Origin: Linyphia triangularis | Taxonomy: Eukaryota; Arthropoda; Arachnida; Araneae; Linyphiidae | Direction of reading: 5' to 3' | Assembly (NCBI GenBank): GCA_963978545.1 | Contig: CAXBTE010000064.1 | Location: forward strand, 1-64,000 | Length of the DNA: 64,000 nt | Part shown: one piece after another, positions 30,001 through 45,000 of the stretch | Layout: each line of letters begins with the position of its first letter | How positions within the stretch are numbered: position 1 is the first letter of the stretch | Position numbers and translations under genes: made by a program | The notes under the pieces: model-generated | What the model was told of the DNA's origin: nothing | What the model saw: only the letters and a program-made list of their open reading frames with translations | Databases searched by the model: none

Positions 30001-33000
30001 GGACTTCACTATTCCTTCCTCTCCTCCATTTATTTGAACTTCACTTTCCAATTTTGTTATATTACTAGCTGCATGAACTCCCATTGTCAGGGACAAGGTT
30101 GCAACCCCTTCCCCCTCCAATAAAACAATTTAATGTACCTTTTCCCCTGTTTATTCACATATCCACTAGCATTTCTCCTTCAATACTGCCATTCTAAAAT
30201 TTATTTCTTTATCGATGACGAATGTTTCGGTGCATTATAGCCCTTGTGTTGGTGACTGGCGCCAGATAATCTGAATACAACCAACCAACCTTCAATACTG
30301 CCATTCTAAAATTTATTTCCTTATCAATGACGAATGTTTCGGTGCAGTATAGCCCTTGTGTTGCTGACTGGCGCCAGATAATCTGAATACAACCAACCAA
30401 CCTTCAATACTGCCATTCTAAAATTTATTTCCTTATCAATGACGAATGTTTCGGTGCAGTATAGCCCTTGTGTTGCTGACTGGCGCCAGATAATCTAGTA
30501 CAAGCAAGTACCTACTTGCTTGTTCTAAAAAATTATTGGAGCAATTTAAATACCCTATTCCTATGCATTCATTTTAAGTATTTAGAGGATATGCAATCTC
30601 TCTTGTATGGTTTCATACCGAGATGAACACACCGGTTCTTGTTCCATCACCGAAGTCAAGCATCCTCGTGAGCGGTCAGTCCTTTGGAGGGTGACCGCCT
30701 GGGAAATGCATTATTGTGTTCTTCGTTTACATTATTGTGACATACCTAGTTTTATCATTGTACATTGTTGTCTCTGTATTTTTCTGATTGTCTGTGGACC
30801 CAGACGAATGGTCCTTTTCAGGGCCAAAGTCTGACAACTCTCCTTGCCTTACTGACTATTTAATGCTTGTTTTAAAAGAATTTCAGGGATTGATTTGGAC
30901 TTCACTATTCCTTCCTCTCCTCCATTTATTTGAACTTCACTTTCCAATTTTGTTATATTACTAGCTGCATGAACTCCCATTGTCAGGGACAAGGTTGCAA
31001 CCCCTTCCCCCTCCAATAAAACAATTTAATGTACCTTTTCCCCTGTTTATTCACATATCCACTAGCATTTCTCCTTCAATACTGCCATTCTAAAATTTAT
31101 TTCTTTATCGATGACGAATGTTTCGGTGCATTATAGCCCTTGTGTTGGTGACTGGCGCCAGATAATCTGAATACAACCAACCAACCTTCAATACTGCCAT
31201 TCTAAAATTTATTTCCTTATCAATGACGAATGTTTCGGTGCAGTATAGCCCTTGTGTTGCTGACTGGCGCCAGATAATCTGAATACAACCAACCAACCTT
31301 CATACTGCCATTCTAAAATTTATTTCCTTATCAATGACGAATGTTTCGGTGCAGTATAGCCCTTGTGTTGCTGACTGGCGCCAGATAATCTAGTACAAGC
31401 AAGTACCTACTTGCTTGTTCTAAAAAATTATTGGAGCAATTTAAATACCCTATTCCTATGCATTCATTTTAAGTATTTAGAGGATATGCAATCTCTCTTG
31501 TATGGTTTCATACCGAGATGAACACACCGGTTCTTGTTCCATCACCGAAGTCAAGCATCCTCGTGAGCGGTCAGTCCTTTGGAGGGTGACCGCCTGGGAA
31601 ATGCATTATTGTGTTCTTCGTTTACATTATTGTGACATACCTAGTTTTATCATTGTACATTGTTGTCTCTGTATTTTTCTGATTGTCTGTGGACCCAGAC
31701 GAATGGTCCTTTTCAGGGCCAAAGTCTGACAACTCTCCTTGCCTTACTGACTATTTAATGCTTGTTTTAAAAGAATTTCAGGGATTGATTTGGACTTCAC
31801 TATTCCTTCCTCTCCTCCATTTATTTGAACTTCACTTTCCAATTTTGTTATATTACTAGCTGCATGAACTCCCATTGTCAGGGACAAGGTTGCAACCCCT
31901 TCCCCCTCCAATAAAACAATTTAATGTACCTTTTCCCCTGTTTATTCACATATCCACTAGCATTTCTCCTTCAATACTGCCATTCTAAAATTTATTTCTT
32001 TATCGATGACGAATGTTTCGGTGCATTATAGCCCTTGTGTTGGTGACTGGCGCCAGATAATCTGAATACAACCAACCAACCTTCAATACTGCCATTCTAA
32101 AATTTATTTCCTTATCAATGACGAATGTTTCGGTGCAGTATAGCCCTTGTGTTGCTGACTGGCGCCAGATAATCTGATACAACCAACCAACCTTCAATAC
32201 TGCCATTCTAAAATTTATTTCCTTATCAATGACGAATGTTTCGGTGCAGTATAGCCCTTGTGTTGCTGACTGGCGCCAGATAATCTAGTACAAGCAAGTA
32301 CCTACTTGCTTGTTCTAAAAAATTATTGGAGCAATTTAAATACCCTATTCCTATGCATTCATTTTAAGTATTTAGAGGATATGCAATCTCTCTTGTATGG
32401 TTTCATACCGAGATGAACACACCGGTTCTTGTTCCATCACCGAAGTCAAGCATCCTCGTGAGCGGTCAGTCCTTTGGAGGGTGACCGCCTGGGAAATGCA
32501 TTATTGTGTTCTTCGTTTACATTATTGTGACATACCTAGTTTTATCATTGTACATTGTTGTCTCTGTATTTTTCTGATTGTCTGTGGACCCAGACGAATG
32601 GTCCTTTTCAGGGCCAAAGTCTGACAACTCTCCTTGCCTTACTGACTATTTAATGCTTGTTTTAAAAGAATTTCAGGGATTGATTTGGACTTCACTATTC
32701 CTTCCTCTCCTCCATTTATTTGAACTTCACTTTCCAATTTTGTTATATTACTAGCTGCATGAACTCCCATTGTCAGGGACAAGGTTGCAACCCCTTCCCC
32801 CTCCAATAAAACAATTTAATGTACCTTTTCCCCTGTTTATTCACATATCCACTAGCATTTCTCCTTCAATACTGCCATTCTAAAATTTATTTCTTTATCG
32901 ATGACGAATGTTTCGGTGCATTATAGCCCTTGTGTTGGTGACTGGCGCCAGATAATCTGAATACAACCAACCAACCTTCAATACTGCCATTCTAAAATTT

Positions 33001-36000
33001 ATTTCCTTATCAATGACGAATGTTTCGGTGCAGTATAGCCCTTGTGTTGCTGACTGGCGCCAGATAATCTGAATACAACCAACCAACCTTCAATACTGCC
33101 ATTCTAAAATTTATTTCCTTATCAATGACGAATGTTTCGGTGCAGTATAGCCCTTGTGTTGCTGACTGGCGCCAGATAATCTAGTACAAGCAAGTACCTA
33201 CTTGCTTGTTCTAAAAAATTATTGGAGCAATTTAAATACCCTATTCCTATGCATTCATTTTAAGTATTTAGAGGATATGCAATCTCTCTTGTATGGTTTT
33301 CATACCGAGATGAACACACCGGTTCTTGTTCCATCACCGAAGTCAAGCATCCTCGTGAGCGGTCAGTCCTTTGGAGGGTGACCGCCTGGGAAATGCATTA
33401 TTGTGTTCTTCGTTTACATTATTGTGACATACCTAGTTTTATCATTGTACATTGTTGTCTCTGTATTTTTCTGATTGTCTGTGGACCAGACGAATGGTCC
33501 TTTTCAGGGCCAAAGTCTGACAACTCTCCTTGCCTTACTGACTATTTAATGCTTGTTTTAAAAGAATTTCAGGGATTGATTTGGACTTCACTATTCCTTC
33601 CTCTCCTCCATTTATTTGAACTTCACTTTCCAATTTTGTTATATTACTAGCTGCATGAACTCCCATTGTCAGGGACAAGGTTGCAACCCCTTCCCCCTCC
33701 AATAAAACAATTTAATGTACCTTTTCCCCTGTTTATTCACATATCCACTAGCATTTCTCCTTCAATACTGCCATTCTAAAATTTATTTCTTTATCGATGA
33801 CGAATGTTTCGGTGCATTATAGCCCTTGTGTTGGTGACTGGCGCCAGATAATCTGAATACAACCAACCAACCTTCAATACTGCCATTCTAAAATTTATTT
33901 CCTTATCAATGACGAATGTTTCGGTGCAGTATAGCCCTTGTGTTGCTGACTGGCGCCAGATAATCTGAATACAACCAACCAACCTTCAATACTGCCATTC
34001 TAAAATTTATTTCCTTATCAATGACGAATGTTTCGGTGCAGTATAGCCCTTGTGTTGCTGACTGGCGCCAGATAATCTAGTACAAGCAAGTACCTACTTG
34101 CTTGTTCTAAAAAATTATTGGAGCAATTTAAATACCCTATTCCTATGCATTCATTTTAAGTATTTAGAGGATATGCAATCTCTCTTGTATGGTTTCATAC
34201 CGAGATGAACACACCGGTTCTTGTTCCATCACCGAAGTCAAGCATCCTCGTGAGCGGTCAGTCCTTTGGAGGGTGACCGCCTGGGAAATGCATTATTGTG
34301 TTCTTCGTTTACATTATTGTGACATACCTAGTTTTATCATTGTACATTGTTGTCTCTGTATTTTTCTGATTGTCTGTGGACCCAGACGAATGGTCCTTTT
34401 CAGGGCCAAAGTCTGACAACTCTCCTTGCCTTACTGACTATTTAATGCTTGTTTTAAAAGAATTTCAGGGATTGATTTGGACTTCACTATTCCTTCCTCT
34501 CCTCCATTTATTTGAACTTCACTTTCCCAATTTTGTTATATTACTAGCTGCATGAACTCCCATTGTCAGGGACAAGGTTGCAACCCCTTCCCCCTCCAAT
34601 AAAACAATTTAATGTACCTTTTCCCCTGTTTATTCACATATCCACTAGCATTTCTCCTTCAATACTGCCATTCTAAAATTTATTTCTTTATCGATGACGA
34701 ATGTTTCGGTGCATTATAGCCCTTGTGTTGGTGACTGGCGCCAGATAATCTGAATACAACCAACCAACCTTCAATACTGCCATTCTAAAATTTATTTCCT
34801 TATCAATGACGAATGTTTCGGTGCAGTATAGCCCTTGTGTTGCTGACTGGCGCCAGATAATCTGAATACAACCAACCAACCTTCAATACTGCCATTCTAA
34901 AATTTATTTCCTTATCAATGACGAATGTTTCGGTGCAGTATAGCCCTTGTGTTGCTGACTGGCGCCAGATAATCTAGTACAAGCAAGTACCTACTTGCTT
35001 GTTCTAAAAAATTATTGGAGCAATTTAAATACCCTATTCCTATGCATTCATTTTAAGTATTTAGAGGATATGCAATCTCTCTTGTATGGTTTCATACCGA
35101 GATGAACACACCGGTTCTTGTTCCATCACCGAAGTCAAGCATCCTCGTGAGCGGTCAGTCCTTTGGAGGGTGACCGCCTGGGAAATGCATTATTGTGTTC
35201 TTCGTTTACATTATTGTGACATACCTAGTTTTATCATTGTACATTGTTGTCTCTGTATTTTTCTGATTGTCTGTGGACCCAGACGAATGGTCCTTTTCAG
35301 GGCCAAAGTCTGACAACTCTCCTTGCCTTACTGACTATTTAATGCTTGTTTTAAAAGAATTTCAGGGATTGATTTGGACTTCACTATTCCTTCCTCTCCT
35401 CCATTTATTTGAACTTCACTTTCCAATTTTGTTATATTACTAGCTGCATGAACTCCCATTGTCAGGGACAAGGTTGCAACCCCTTCCCCCTCCAATAAAA
35501 CAATTTAATGTACCTTTTCCCCTGTTTATTCACATATCCACTAGCATTTCTCCTTCAATACTGCCATTCTAAAATTTATTTCTTTATCGATGACGAATGT
35601 TTCGGTGCATTATAGCCCTTGTGTTGGTGACTGGCGCCAGATAATCTGAATACAACCAACCAACCTTCAATACTGCCATTCTAAAATTTATTTCCTTATC
35701 AATGACGAATGTTTCGGTGCAGTATAGCCCTTGTGTTGCTGACTGGCGCCAGATAATCTGAATACAACCAACCAACCTTCAATACTGCCATTCTAAATTT
35801 ATTTCCTTATCAATGACGAATGTTTCGGTGCAGTATAGCCCTTGTGTTGCTGACTGGCGCCAGATAATCTAGTACAAGCAAGTACCTACTTGCTTGTTCT
35901 AAAAAATTATTGGAGCAATTTAAATACCCTATTCCTATGCATTCATTTTAAGTATTTAGAGGATATGCAATCTCTCTTGTATGGTTTCATACCGAGATGA

Positions 36001-39000
36001 ACACACCGGTTCTTGTTCCATCACCGAAGTCAAGCATCCTCGTGAGCGGTCAGTCCTTTGGAGGGTGACCGCCTGGGAAATGCATTATTGTGTTCTTCGT
36101 TTACATTATTGTGACATACCTAGTTTTATCATTGTACATTGTTGTCTCTGTATTTTTCTGATTGTCTGTGGACCCAGACGAATGGTCCTTTTCAGGGCCA
36201 AAGTCTGACAACTCTCCTTGCCTTACTGACTATTTAATGCTTGTTTTAAAAGAATTTCAGGGATTGATTTGGACTTCACTATTCCTTCCTCTCCTCCATT
36301 TATTTGAACTTCACTTTCCAATTTTGTTATATTACTAGCTGCATGAACTCCCATTGTCAGGGACAAGGTTGCAACCCCTTCCCCCTCCAATAAAACAATT
36401 TAATGTACCTTTTCCCCTGTTTATTCACATATCCACTAGCATTTCTCCTTCAATACTGCCATTCTAAAATTTATTTCTTTATCGATGACGAATGTTTCGG
36501 TGCATTATAGCCCTTGTGTTGGTGACTGGCGCCAGATAATCTGAATACAACCAACCAACCTTCAATACTGCCATTCTAAAATTTATTTCCTTATCAATGA
36601 CGAATGTTTCGGTGCAGTATAGCCCTTGTGTTGCTGACTGGCGCCAGATAATCTGAATACAACCAACCAACCTTCAATACTGCCATTCTAAAATTTATTT
36701 CCTTATCAATGACGAATGTTTCGGTGCAGTATAGCCCTTGTGTTGCTGACTGGCGCCAGATAATCTAGTACAAGCAAGTACCTACTTGCTTGTTCTAAAA
36801 AATTATTGGAGCAATTTAAATACCCTATTCCTATGCATTCATTTTAAGTATTTAGAGGATATGCAATCTCTCTTGTATGGTTTCATACCGAGATGAACAC
36901 ACCGGTTCTTGTTCCATCACCGAAGTCAAGCATCCTCGTGAGCGGTCAGTCCTTTGGAGGGTGACCGCCTGGGAAATGCATTATTGTGTTCTTCGTTTAC
37001 ATTATTGTGACATACCTAGTTTTATCATTGTACATTGTTGTCTCTGTATTTTTCTGATTGTCTGTGGACCCAGACGAATGGTCCTTTTCAGGGCCAAAGT
37101 CTGACAACTCTCTTGCCTTACTGACTATTTAATGCTTGTTTTAAAAGAATTTCAGGGATTGATTTGGACTTCACTATTCCTTCCTCTCCTCCATTTATTT
37201 GAAACTTCACTTTCCAATTTTGTTATATTACTAGCTGCATGAACTCCCATTGTCAGGGACAAGGTTGCAACCCCTTCCCCCTCCAATAAAACAATTTAAT
37301 GTACCTTTTCCCCTGTTTATTCACATATCCACTAGCATTTCTCCTTCAATACTGCCATTCTAAAATTTATTTCTTTATCGATGACGAATGTTTCGGTGCA
37401 TTATAGCCCTTGTGTTGGTGACTGGCGCCAGATAATCTGAATACAACCAACCAACCTTCAATACTGCCATTCTAAAATTTATTTCCTTATCAATGACGAA
37501 TGTTTCGGTGCAGTATAGCCCTTGTGTTGCTGACTGGCGCCAGATAATCTGAATACAACCAACCAACCTTCATACTGCCATTCTAAAATTTATTTCCTTA
37601 TCAATGACGAATGTTTCGGTGCAGTATAGCCCTTGTGTTGCTGACTGGCGCCAGATAATCTAGTACAAGCAAGTACCTACTTGCTTGTTCTAAAAAATTA
37701 TTGGAGCAATTTAAATACCCTATTCCTATGCATTCATTTTAAGTATTTAGAGGATATGCAATCTCTCTTGTATGGTTTCATACCGAGATGAACACACCGG
37801 TTCTTGTTCCATCACCGAAGTCAAGCATCCTCGTGAGCGGTCAGTCCTTTGGAGGGTGACCGCCTGGGAAATGCATTATTGTGTTCTTCGTTTACATTAT
37901 TGTGACATACCTAGTTTTATCATTGTACATTGTTGTCTCTGTATTTTTCTGATTGTCTGTGGACCCAGACGAATGGTCCTTTTCAGGGCCAAAGTCTGAC
38001 AACTCTCCTTGCCTTACTGACTATTTAATGCTTGTTTTAAAAGAATTTCAGGGATTGATTTGGACTTCACTATTCCTTCCTCTCCTCCATTTATTTGAAC
38101 TTCACTTTCCAATTTTGTTATATTACTAGCTGCATGAACTCCCATTGTCAGGGACAAGGTTGCAACCCCTTCCCCCTCCAATAAAACAATTTAATGTACC
38201 TTTTCCCCTGTTTATTCACATATCCACTAGCATTTCTCCTTCAATACTGCCATTCTAAAATTTATTTCTTTATCGATGACGAATGTTTCGGTGCATTATA
38301 GCCCTTGTGTTGGTGACTGGCGCCAGATAATCTGAATACAACCAACCAACCTTCAATACTGCCATTCTAAAATTTATTTCCTTATCAATGACGAATGTTT
38401 CGGTGCAGTATAGCCCTTGTGTTGCTGACTGGCGCCAGATAATCTGAATACAACCAACCAACCTTCAATACTGCCATTCTAAAATTTATTTCCTTATCAA
38501 TGACGAAGTTTCGGTGCAGTATAGCCCTTGTGTTGCTGACTGGCGCCAGATAATCTAGTACAAGCAAGTACCTACTTGCTTGTTCTAAAAAATTATTGGA
38601 GCAATTTAAATACCCTATTCCTATGCATTCATTTTAAGTATTTAGAGGATATGCAATCTCTCTTGTATGGTTCATACCGAGATGAACACACCGGTTCTTG
38701 TTCCATCACCGAAGTCAAGCATCCTCGTGAGCGGTCAGTCCTTTGGAGGGTGACCGCCTGGGAAATGCATTATTGTGTTCTTCGTTTACATTATTGTGAC
38801 ATACCTAGTTTTATCATTGTACATTGTTGTCTCTGTATTTTTCTGATTGTCTGTGGACCCAGACGAATGGTCCTTTTCAGGGCCAAAGTCTGACAACTCT
38901 CCTTGCCTTACTGACTATTTAATGCTTGTTTTAAAAGAATTTCAGGGATTGATTTGGACTTCACTATTCCTTCCTCTCCTCCATTTATTTGAACTTCACT

Positions 39001-42000
39001 TTCCAATTTTGTTATATTACTAGCTGCATGAACTCCCATTGTCAGGGACAAGGTTGCAACCCCTTCCCCCTCCAATAAAACAATTTAATGTACCTTTTCC
39101 CCTGTTTATTCACATATCCACTAGCATTTCTCCTTCAATACTGCCATTCTAAAATTATTTCTTTATCGATGACGAATGTTTCGGTGCATTATAGCCCTTG
39201 TGTTGGTGACTGGCGCCAGATAATCTGAATACAACCAACCAACCTTCAATACTGCCATTCTAAAATTTATTTCCTTATCAATGACGAATGTTTCGGTGCA
39301 GTATAGCCCTTGTGTTGCTGACTGGCGCCAGATAATCTGAATACAACCAACCAACCTTCAATACTGCCATTCTAAATTTATTTCCTTATCAATGACGAAT
39401 GTTTCGGTGCAGTATAGCCCTTGTGTTGCTGACTGGCGCCAGATAATCTAGTACAAGCAAGTACCTACTTGCTTGTTCTAAAAAATTATTGGAGCAATTT
39501 AAATACCCTATTCCTATGCATTCATTTTAAGTATTTAGAGGATATGCAATCTCTCTTGTATGGTTTCATACCGAGATGAACACACCGGTTCTTGTTCCAT
39601 CACCGAAGTCAAGCATCCTCGTGAGCGGTCAGTCCTTTGGAGGGTGACCGCCTGGGAAATGCATTATTGTGTTCTTCGTTTACATTATTGTGACATACCT
39701 AGTTTTATCATTGTACATTGTTGTCTCTGTATTTTTCTGATTGTCTGTGGACCCAGACGAATGGTCCTTTTCAGGGCCAAAGTCTGACAACTCTCCTTGC
39801 CTTACTGACTATTTAATGCTTGTTTTAAAAGAATTTCAGGGATTGATTTGGACTTCACTATTCCTTCCTCTCCTCCATTTATTTGAACTTCACTTTCCAA
39901 TTTTGTTATATTACTAGCTGCATGAACTCCCATTGTCAGGGACAAGGTTGCAACCCCTTCCCCTCCAATAAAACAATTTAATGTACCTTTTCCCCTGTTT
40001 ATTCACATATCCACTAGCATTTCTCCTTCAATACTGCCATTCTAAAATTTATTTCTTTATCGATGACGAATGTTTCGGTGCATTATAGCCCTTGTGTTGG
40101 TGACTGGCGCCAGATAATCTGAATACAACCAACCAACCTTCAATACTGCCATTCTAAAATTTATTTCCTTATCAATGACGAATGTTTCGGTGCAGTATAG
40201 CCCTTGTGTTGCTGACTGGCGCCAGATAATCTGAATACAACCAACCAACCTTCAATACTGCCATTCTAAAATTTATTTCCTTATCAATGACGAATGTTTC
40301 GGTGCAGTATAGCCTTGTGTTGCTGACTGGCGCCAGATAATCTAGTACAAGCAAGTACCTACTTGCTTGTTCTAAAAAATTATTGGAGCAATTTAAATAC
40401 CCTATTCCTATGCATTCATTTTAAGTATTTAGGGATATGCAATCTCTCTTGTATGGTTTCATACCGAGATGAACACACCGGTTCTTGTTCCATCACCGAA
40501 GTCAAGCATCCTCGTGAGCGGTCAGTCCTTTGGAGGGTGACCGCCTGGAAATGCATTATTGTGTTCTTCGTTTACATTATTGTGACATACCTAGTTTTAT
40601 CATTGTACATTGTTGTCTCTGTATTTTTCTGATTGTCTGTGGACCCAGACGAATGGTCCTTTTTCAGGGCCAAAGTCTGACAACTCTCCTTGCCTTACTG
40701 ACTATTTAATGCTTGTTTTAAAAGAATTTCAGGGATTGATTTGGACTTCACTATTCCTTCCTCTCCTCCATTTATTTGAACTTCACTTTCCAATTTTGTT
40801 ATATTACTAGCTGCATGAACTCCCATTGTCAGGGACAAGGTTGCAACCCCTTCCCCCTCCAATAAAACAATTTAATGTACCTTTTCCCCTGTTTATTCAC
40901 ATATCCACTAGCATTTCTCCTTCAATACTGCCATTCTAAAATTTATTTCTTTATCGATGACGAATGTTTCGGTGCATTATAGCCCTTGTGTTGGTGACTG
41001 GCGCCAGATATCTGAATACAACCAACCAACCTTCAATACTGCCATTCTAAAATTTATTTCCTTATCAATGACGAATGTTTCGGTGCAGTATAGCCCTTGT
41101 GTTGCTGACTGGCGCCAGATAATCTGAATACAACCAACCAACCTTCAATACTGCCATTCTAAAATTTATTTCCTTATCAATGACGAATGTTTCGGTGCAG
41201 TATAGCCCTTGTGTTGCTGACTGGCGCCAGATAATCTAGTACAAGCAAGTACCTACTTGCTTGTTCTAAAAAATTATTGGAGCAATTTAAATACCCTATT
41301 CCTATGCATTCATTTTAAGTATTTAGAGGATATGCAATCTCTCTTGTATGGTTTCATACCGAGATGAACACACCGGTTCTTGTTCCATCACCGAAGTCAA
41401 GCATCCTCGTGAGCGGTCAGTCCTTTGGAGGGTGACCGCCTGGGAAATGCATTATTGTGTTCTTCGTTTACATTATTGTGACATACCTAGTTTTATCATT
41501 GTACATTGTTGTCTCTGTATTTTTCTGATTGTCTGTGGACCCAGACGAATGGTCTTTTCAGGGCCAAAGTCTGACAACTCTCCTTGCCTTACTGACTATT
41601 TAATGCTTGTTTTAAAAGAATTTCAGGGATTGATTTGGACTTCACTATTCCTTCCTCTCCTCCATTTATTTGAACTTCACTTTCCAATTTTGTTATATTA
41701 CTAGCTGCATGAACTCCCAATGTCAGGGACAAGGTTGCAACCCCTTCCCCCTCCAATAAAACAATTTAATGTACCTTTTCCCCTGTTTATTCACATATCC
41801 ACTAGCATTTCTCCTTCAATACTGCCATTCTAAAATTTATTTCTTTATCGATGACGAATGTTTCGGTGCATTATAGCCCTTGTGTTGGTGACTGGCGCCA
41901 GATAATCTGAATACAACCAACCAACCTTCAATACTGCCATTCTAAAATTTATTTCCTTATCAATGACGAATGTTTCGGTGCAGTATAGCCCTTGTGTTGC

Positions 42001-45000
42001 TGACTGGCGCCAAGATAATCTGAATACAACCAACCAACCTTCAATACTGCCATTCTAAAATTTATTTCCTTATCAATGACGAATGTTTCGGTGCAGTATA
42101 GCCCTTGTGTTGCTGACTGGCGCCAGATAATCTAGTACAAGCAAGTACCTACTTGCTTGTTCTAAAAAATTATTGGAGCAATTTAAATACCCTATTCCTA
42201 TGCATTCATTTTAAGTATTTAGAGGATATGCAATCTCTCTTGTATGGTTTCATACCGAGATGAACACACCGGTTCTTGTTCCATCACCGAAGTCAAGCAT
42301 CCTCGTGAGCGGTCAGTCCTTTGGAGGGTGACCGCCTGGGAAATGCATTATTGTGTTCTTCGTTTACATTATTGTGACATACCTAGTTTTATCATTGTAC
42401 ATTGTTGTCTCTGTATTTTCTGATTGTCTGTGGACCCAGACGAATGGTCCTTTTCAGGGCCAAAGTCTGACAACTCTCCTTGCCTTACTGACTATTTTAA
42501 TGCTTGTTTTAAAAGAATTTCAGGGATTGATTTGGACTTCACTATTCCTTCCTCTCCTCCATTTATTTGAACTTCACTTTCCAATTTTGTTATATTACTA
42601 GCTGCATGAACTCCCATTGTCAGGGACAAGGTTGCAACCCCTTCCCCCTCCAATAAAACAATTTAATGTACCTTTTCCCCTGTTTATTCACATATCCACT
42701 AGCATTTCTCCTTCAATACTGCCATTCTAAAATTTATTTCTTTATCGATGACGAATGTTTCGGTGCATTATAGCCCTTGTGTTGGTGACTGGCGCCAGAT
42801 AATCTGAATTACAACCAACCAACCTTCAATACTGCCATTCTAAAATTTATTTCCTTATCAATGACGAATGTTTCGGTGCAGTATAGCCCTTGTGTTGCTG
42901 ACTGGCGCCAGATAATCTGAATACAACCAACCAACCTTCAATACTGCCATTCTAAAATTTATTTCCTTATCAATGACGAATGTTTCGGTGCAGTATAGCC
43001 CTTGTGTTGCTGACTGGCGCCAGATAATCTAGTACAAGCAAGTACCTACTTGCTTGTTCTAAAAAATTATTGGAGCAATTTAAATACCCTATTTCCTATG
43101 CATTCATTTTAAGTATTTAGAGGATATGCAATCTCTCTTGTATGGTTTCATACCGAGATGAACACACCGGTTCTTGTTCCATCACCGAAGTCAAGCATCC
43201 TCGTGAGCGGTCAGTCCTTTGGAGGGTGACCGCCTGGGAAATGCATTATTGTGTTCTTCGTTTACATTATTGTGACATACCTAGTTTTATCATTGTACAT
43301 TGTTGTCTCTGTATTTTTCTGATTGTCTGTGGACCCAGACGAATGGTCCTTTTCAGGGCCAAAGTCTGACAACTCTCCTTGCCTTACTGACTATTTAATG
43401 CTTGTTTTAAAGAATTTCAGGGATTGATTTGGACTTCACTATTCCTTCCTCTCCTCCATTTATTTGAACTTCACTTTCCAATTTTGTTATATTACTAGCT
43501 GCATGAACTCCCATTGTCAGGGACAAGGTTGCAACCCCTTCCCCCTCCAATAAAACAATTTAATGTACCTTTTCCCCTGTTTATTCACATATCCACTAGC
43601 ATTTCTCCTTCAATACTGCCATTCTAAAATTTATTTCTTTATCGATGACGAATGTTTCGGTGCATTATAGCCCTTGTGTTGGTGACTGGCGCCAGATAAT
43701 CTGAATACAACCAACCAACCTTCAATACTGCCATTCTAAAATTTATTTCCTTATCATGACGAATGTTTCGGTGCAGTATAGCCCTTGTGTTGCTGACTGG
43801 CGCCAGATAATCTGAATACAACCAACCAACCTTCAATACTGCCATTCTAAAATTTATTTCCTTATCAATGACGAATGTTTCGGTGCAGTATAGCCTTGTG
43901 TTGCTGACTGGCGCCAGATAATCTAGTACAAGCAAGTACCTACTTGCTTGTTCTAAAAATTATTGGAGCAATTTAAATTACCCTATTCCTATGCATTCAT
44001 TTTAAGTATTTAGAGGATATGCAATCTCTCTTGTATGGTTTCATACCGAGATGAACACACCGGTTCTTGTTCCATCACCGAAGTCAAGCATCCTCGTGAG
44101 CGGTCAGTCCTTGGAGGGTGACCGCCTGGGAAATGCATTATTGTGTTCTTCGTTACATTATTGTGACATACCTAGTTTTATCATTGTACATTGTTGTCTC
44201 TGTATTTTTCTGATTGTCTGTGGACCCAGACGAATGGTCCTTTTCAGGGCCAAAGTCTGACAACTCTCCTTGCCTTACTGACTATTTAATGCTTGTTTTA
44301 AAAGAATTTCAGGGATTGATTTGGACTTCACTATTCCTTCCTCTCCTCCATTTATTTGAACTCACTTTCCAATTTTGTTATATTACTAGCTGCATGAACT
44401 CCCATTGTCAGGGACAAGGTTGCAACCCCTTCCCCCTCAATAAAACAATTTAATGTACCTTTTCCCCTGTTTATTCACATATCCACTAGCATTTCTCCTT
44501 CAATACTGCCATTCTAAAATTTATTTCTTTTATCGATGACGAATGTTTCGGTGCATTATAGCCCTTGTGTTGGTGACTGGCGCCAGATAATCTGAAATAC
44601 AACCAACCAACCTTCAATACTGCCATTCTAAAATTTATTTCCTTATCAATGACGAATGTTTCGGTGCAGTATAGCCCTTGTGGTTGCTGACTGGCGCCAG
44701 ATAATCTGAATACAACCAACCAACCTTCAATACTGCCATTCTAAAATTTATTTCCTTATCAATGACGAATGTTTCGGTGCAGTATAGCCCTTGTGTTGCT
44801 GACTGGCGCCAGATAATCTAGTACAAGCAAGTACCTACTTGCTTGTTCTAAAAAATTATTGGAGCAATTTAAATACCCTATTCCTATGCATTCATTTTAA
44901 GTATTTAGAGGATATGCAATCTCTCTTGTATGGTTTCATACCGAGATGAACACACCGGTTCTTGTTCCATCACCGAAGTCAAGCATCCTCGTGAGCGGTC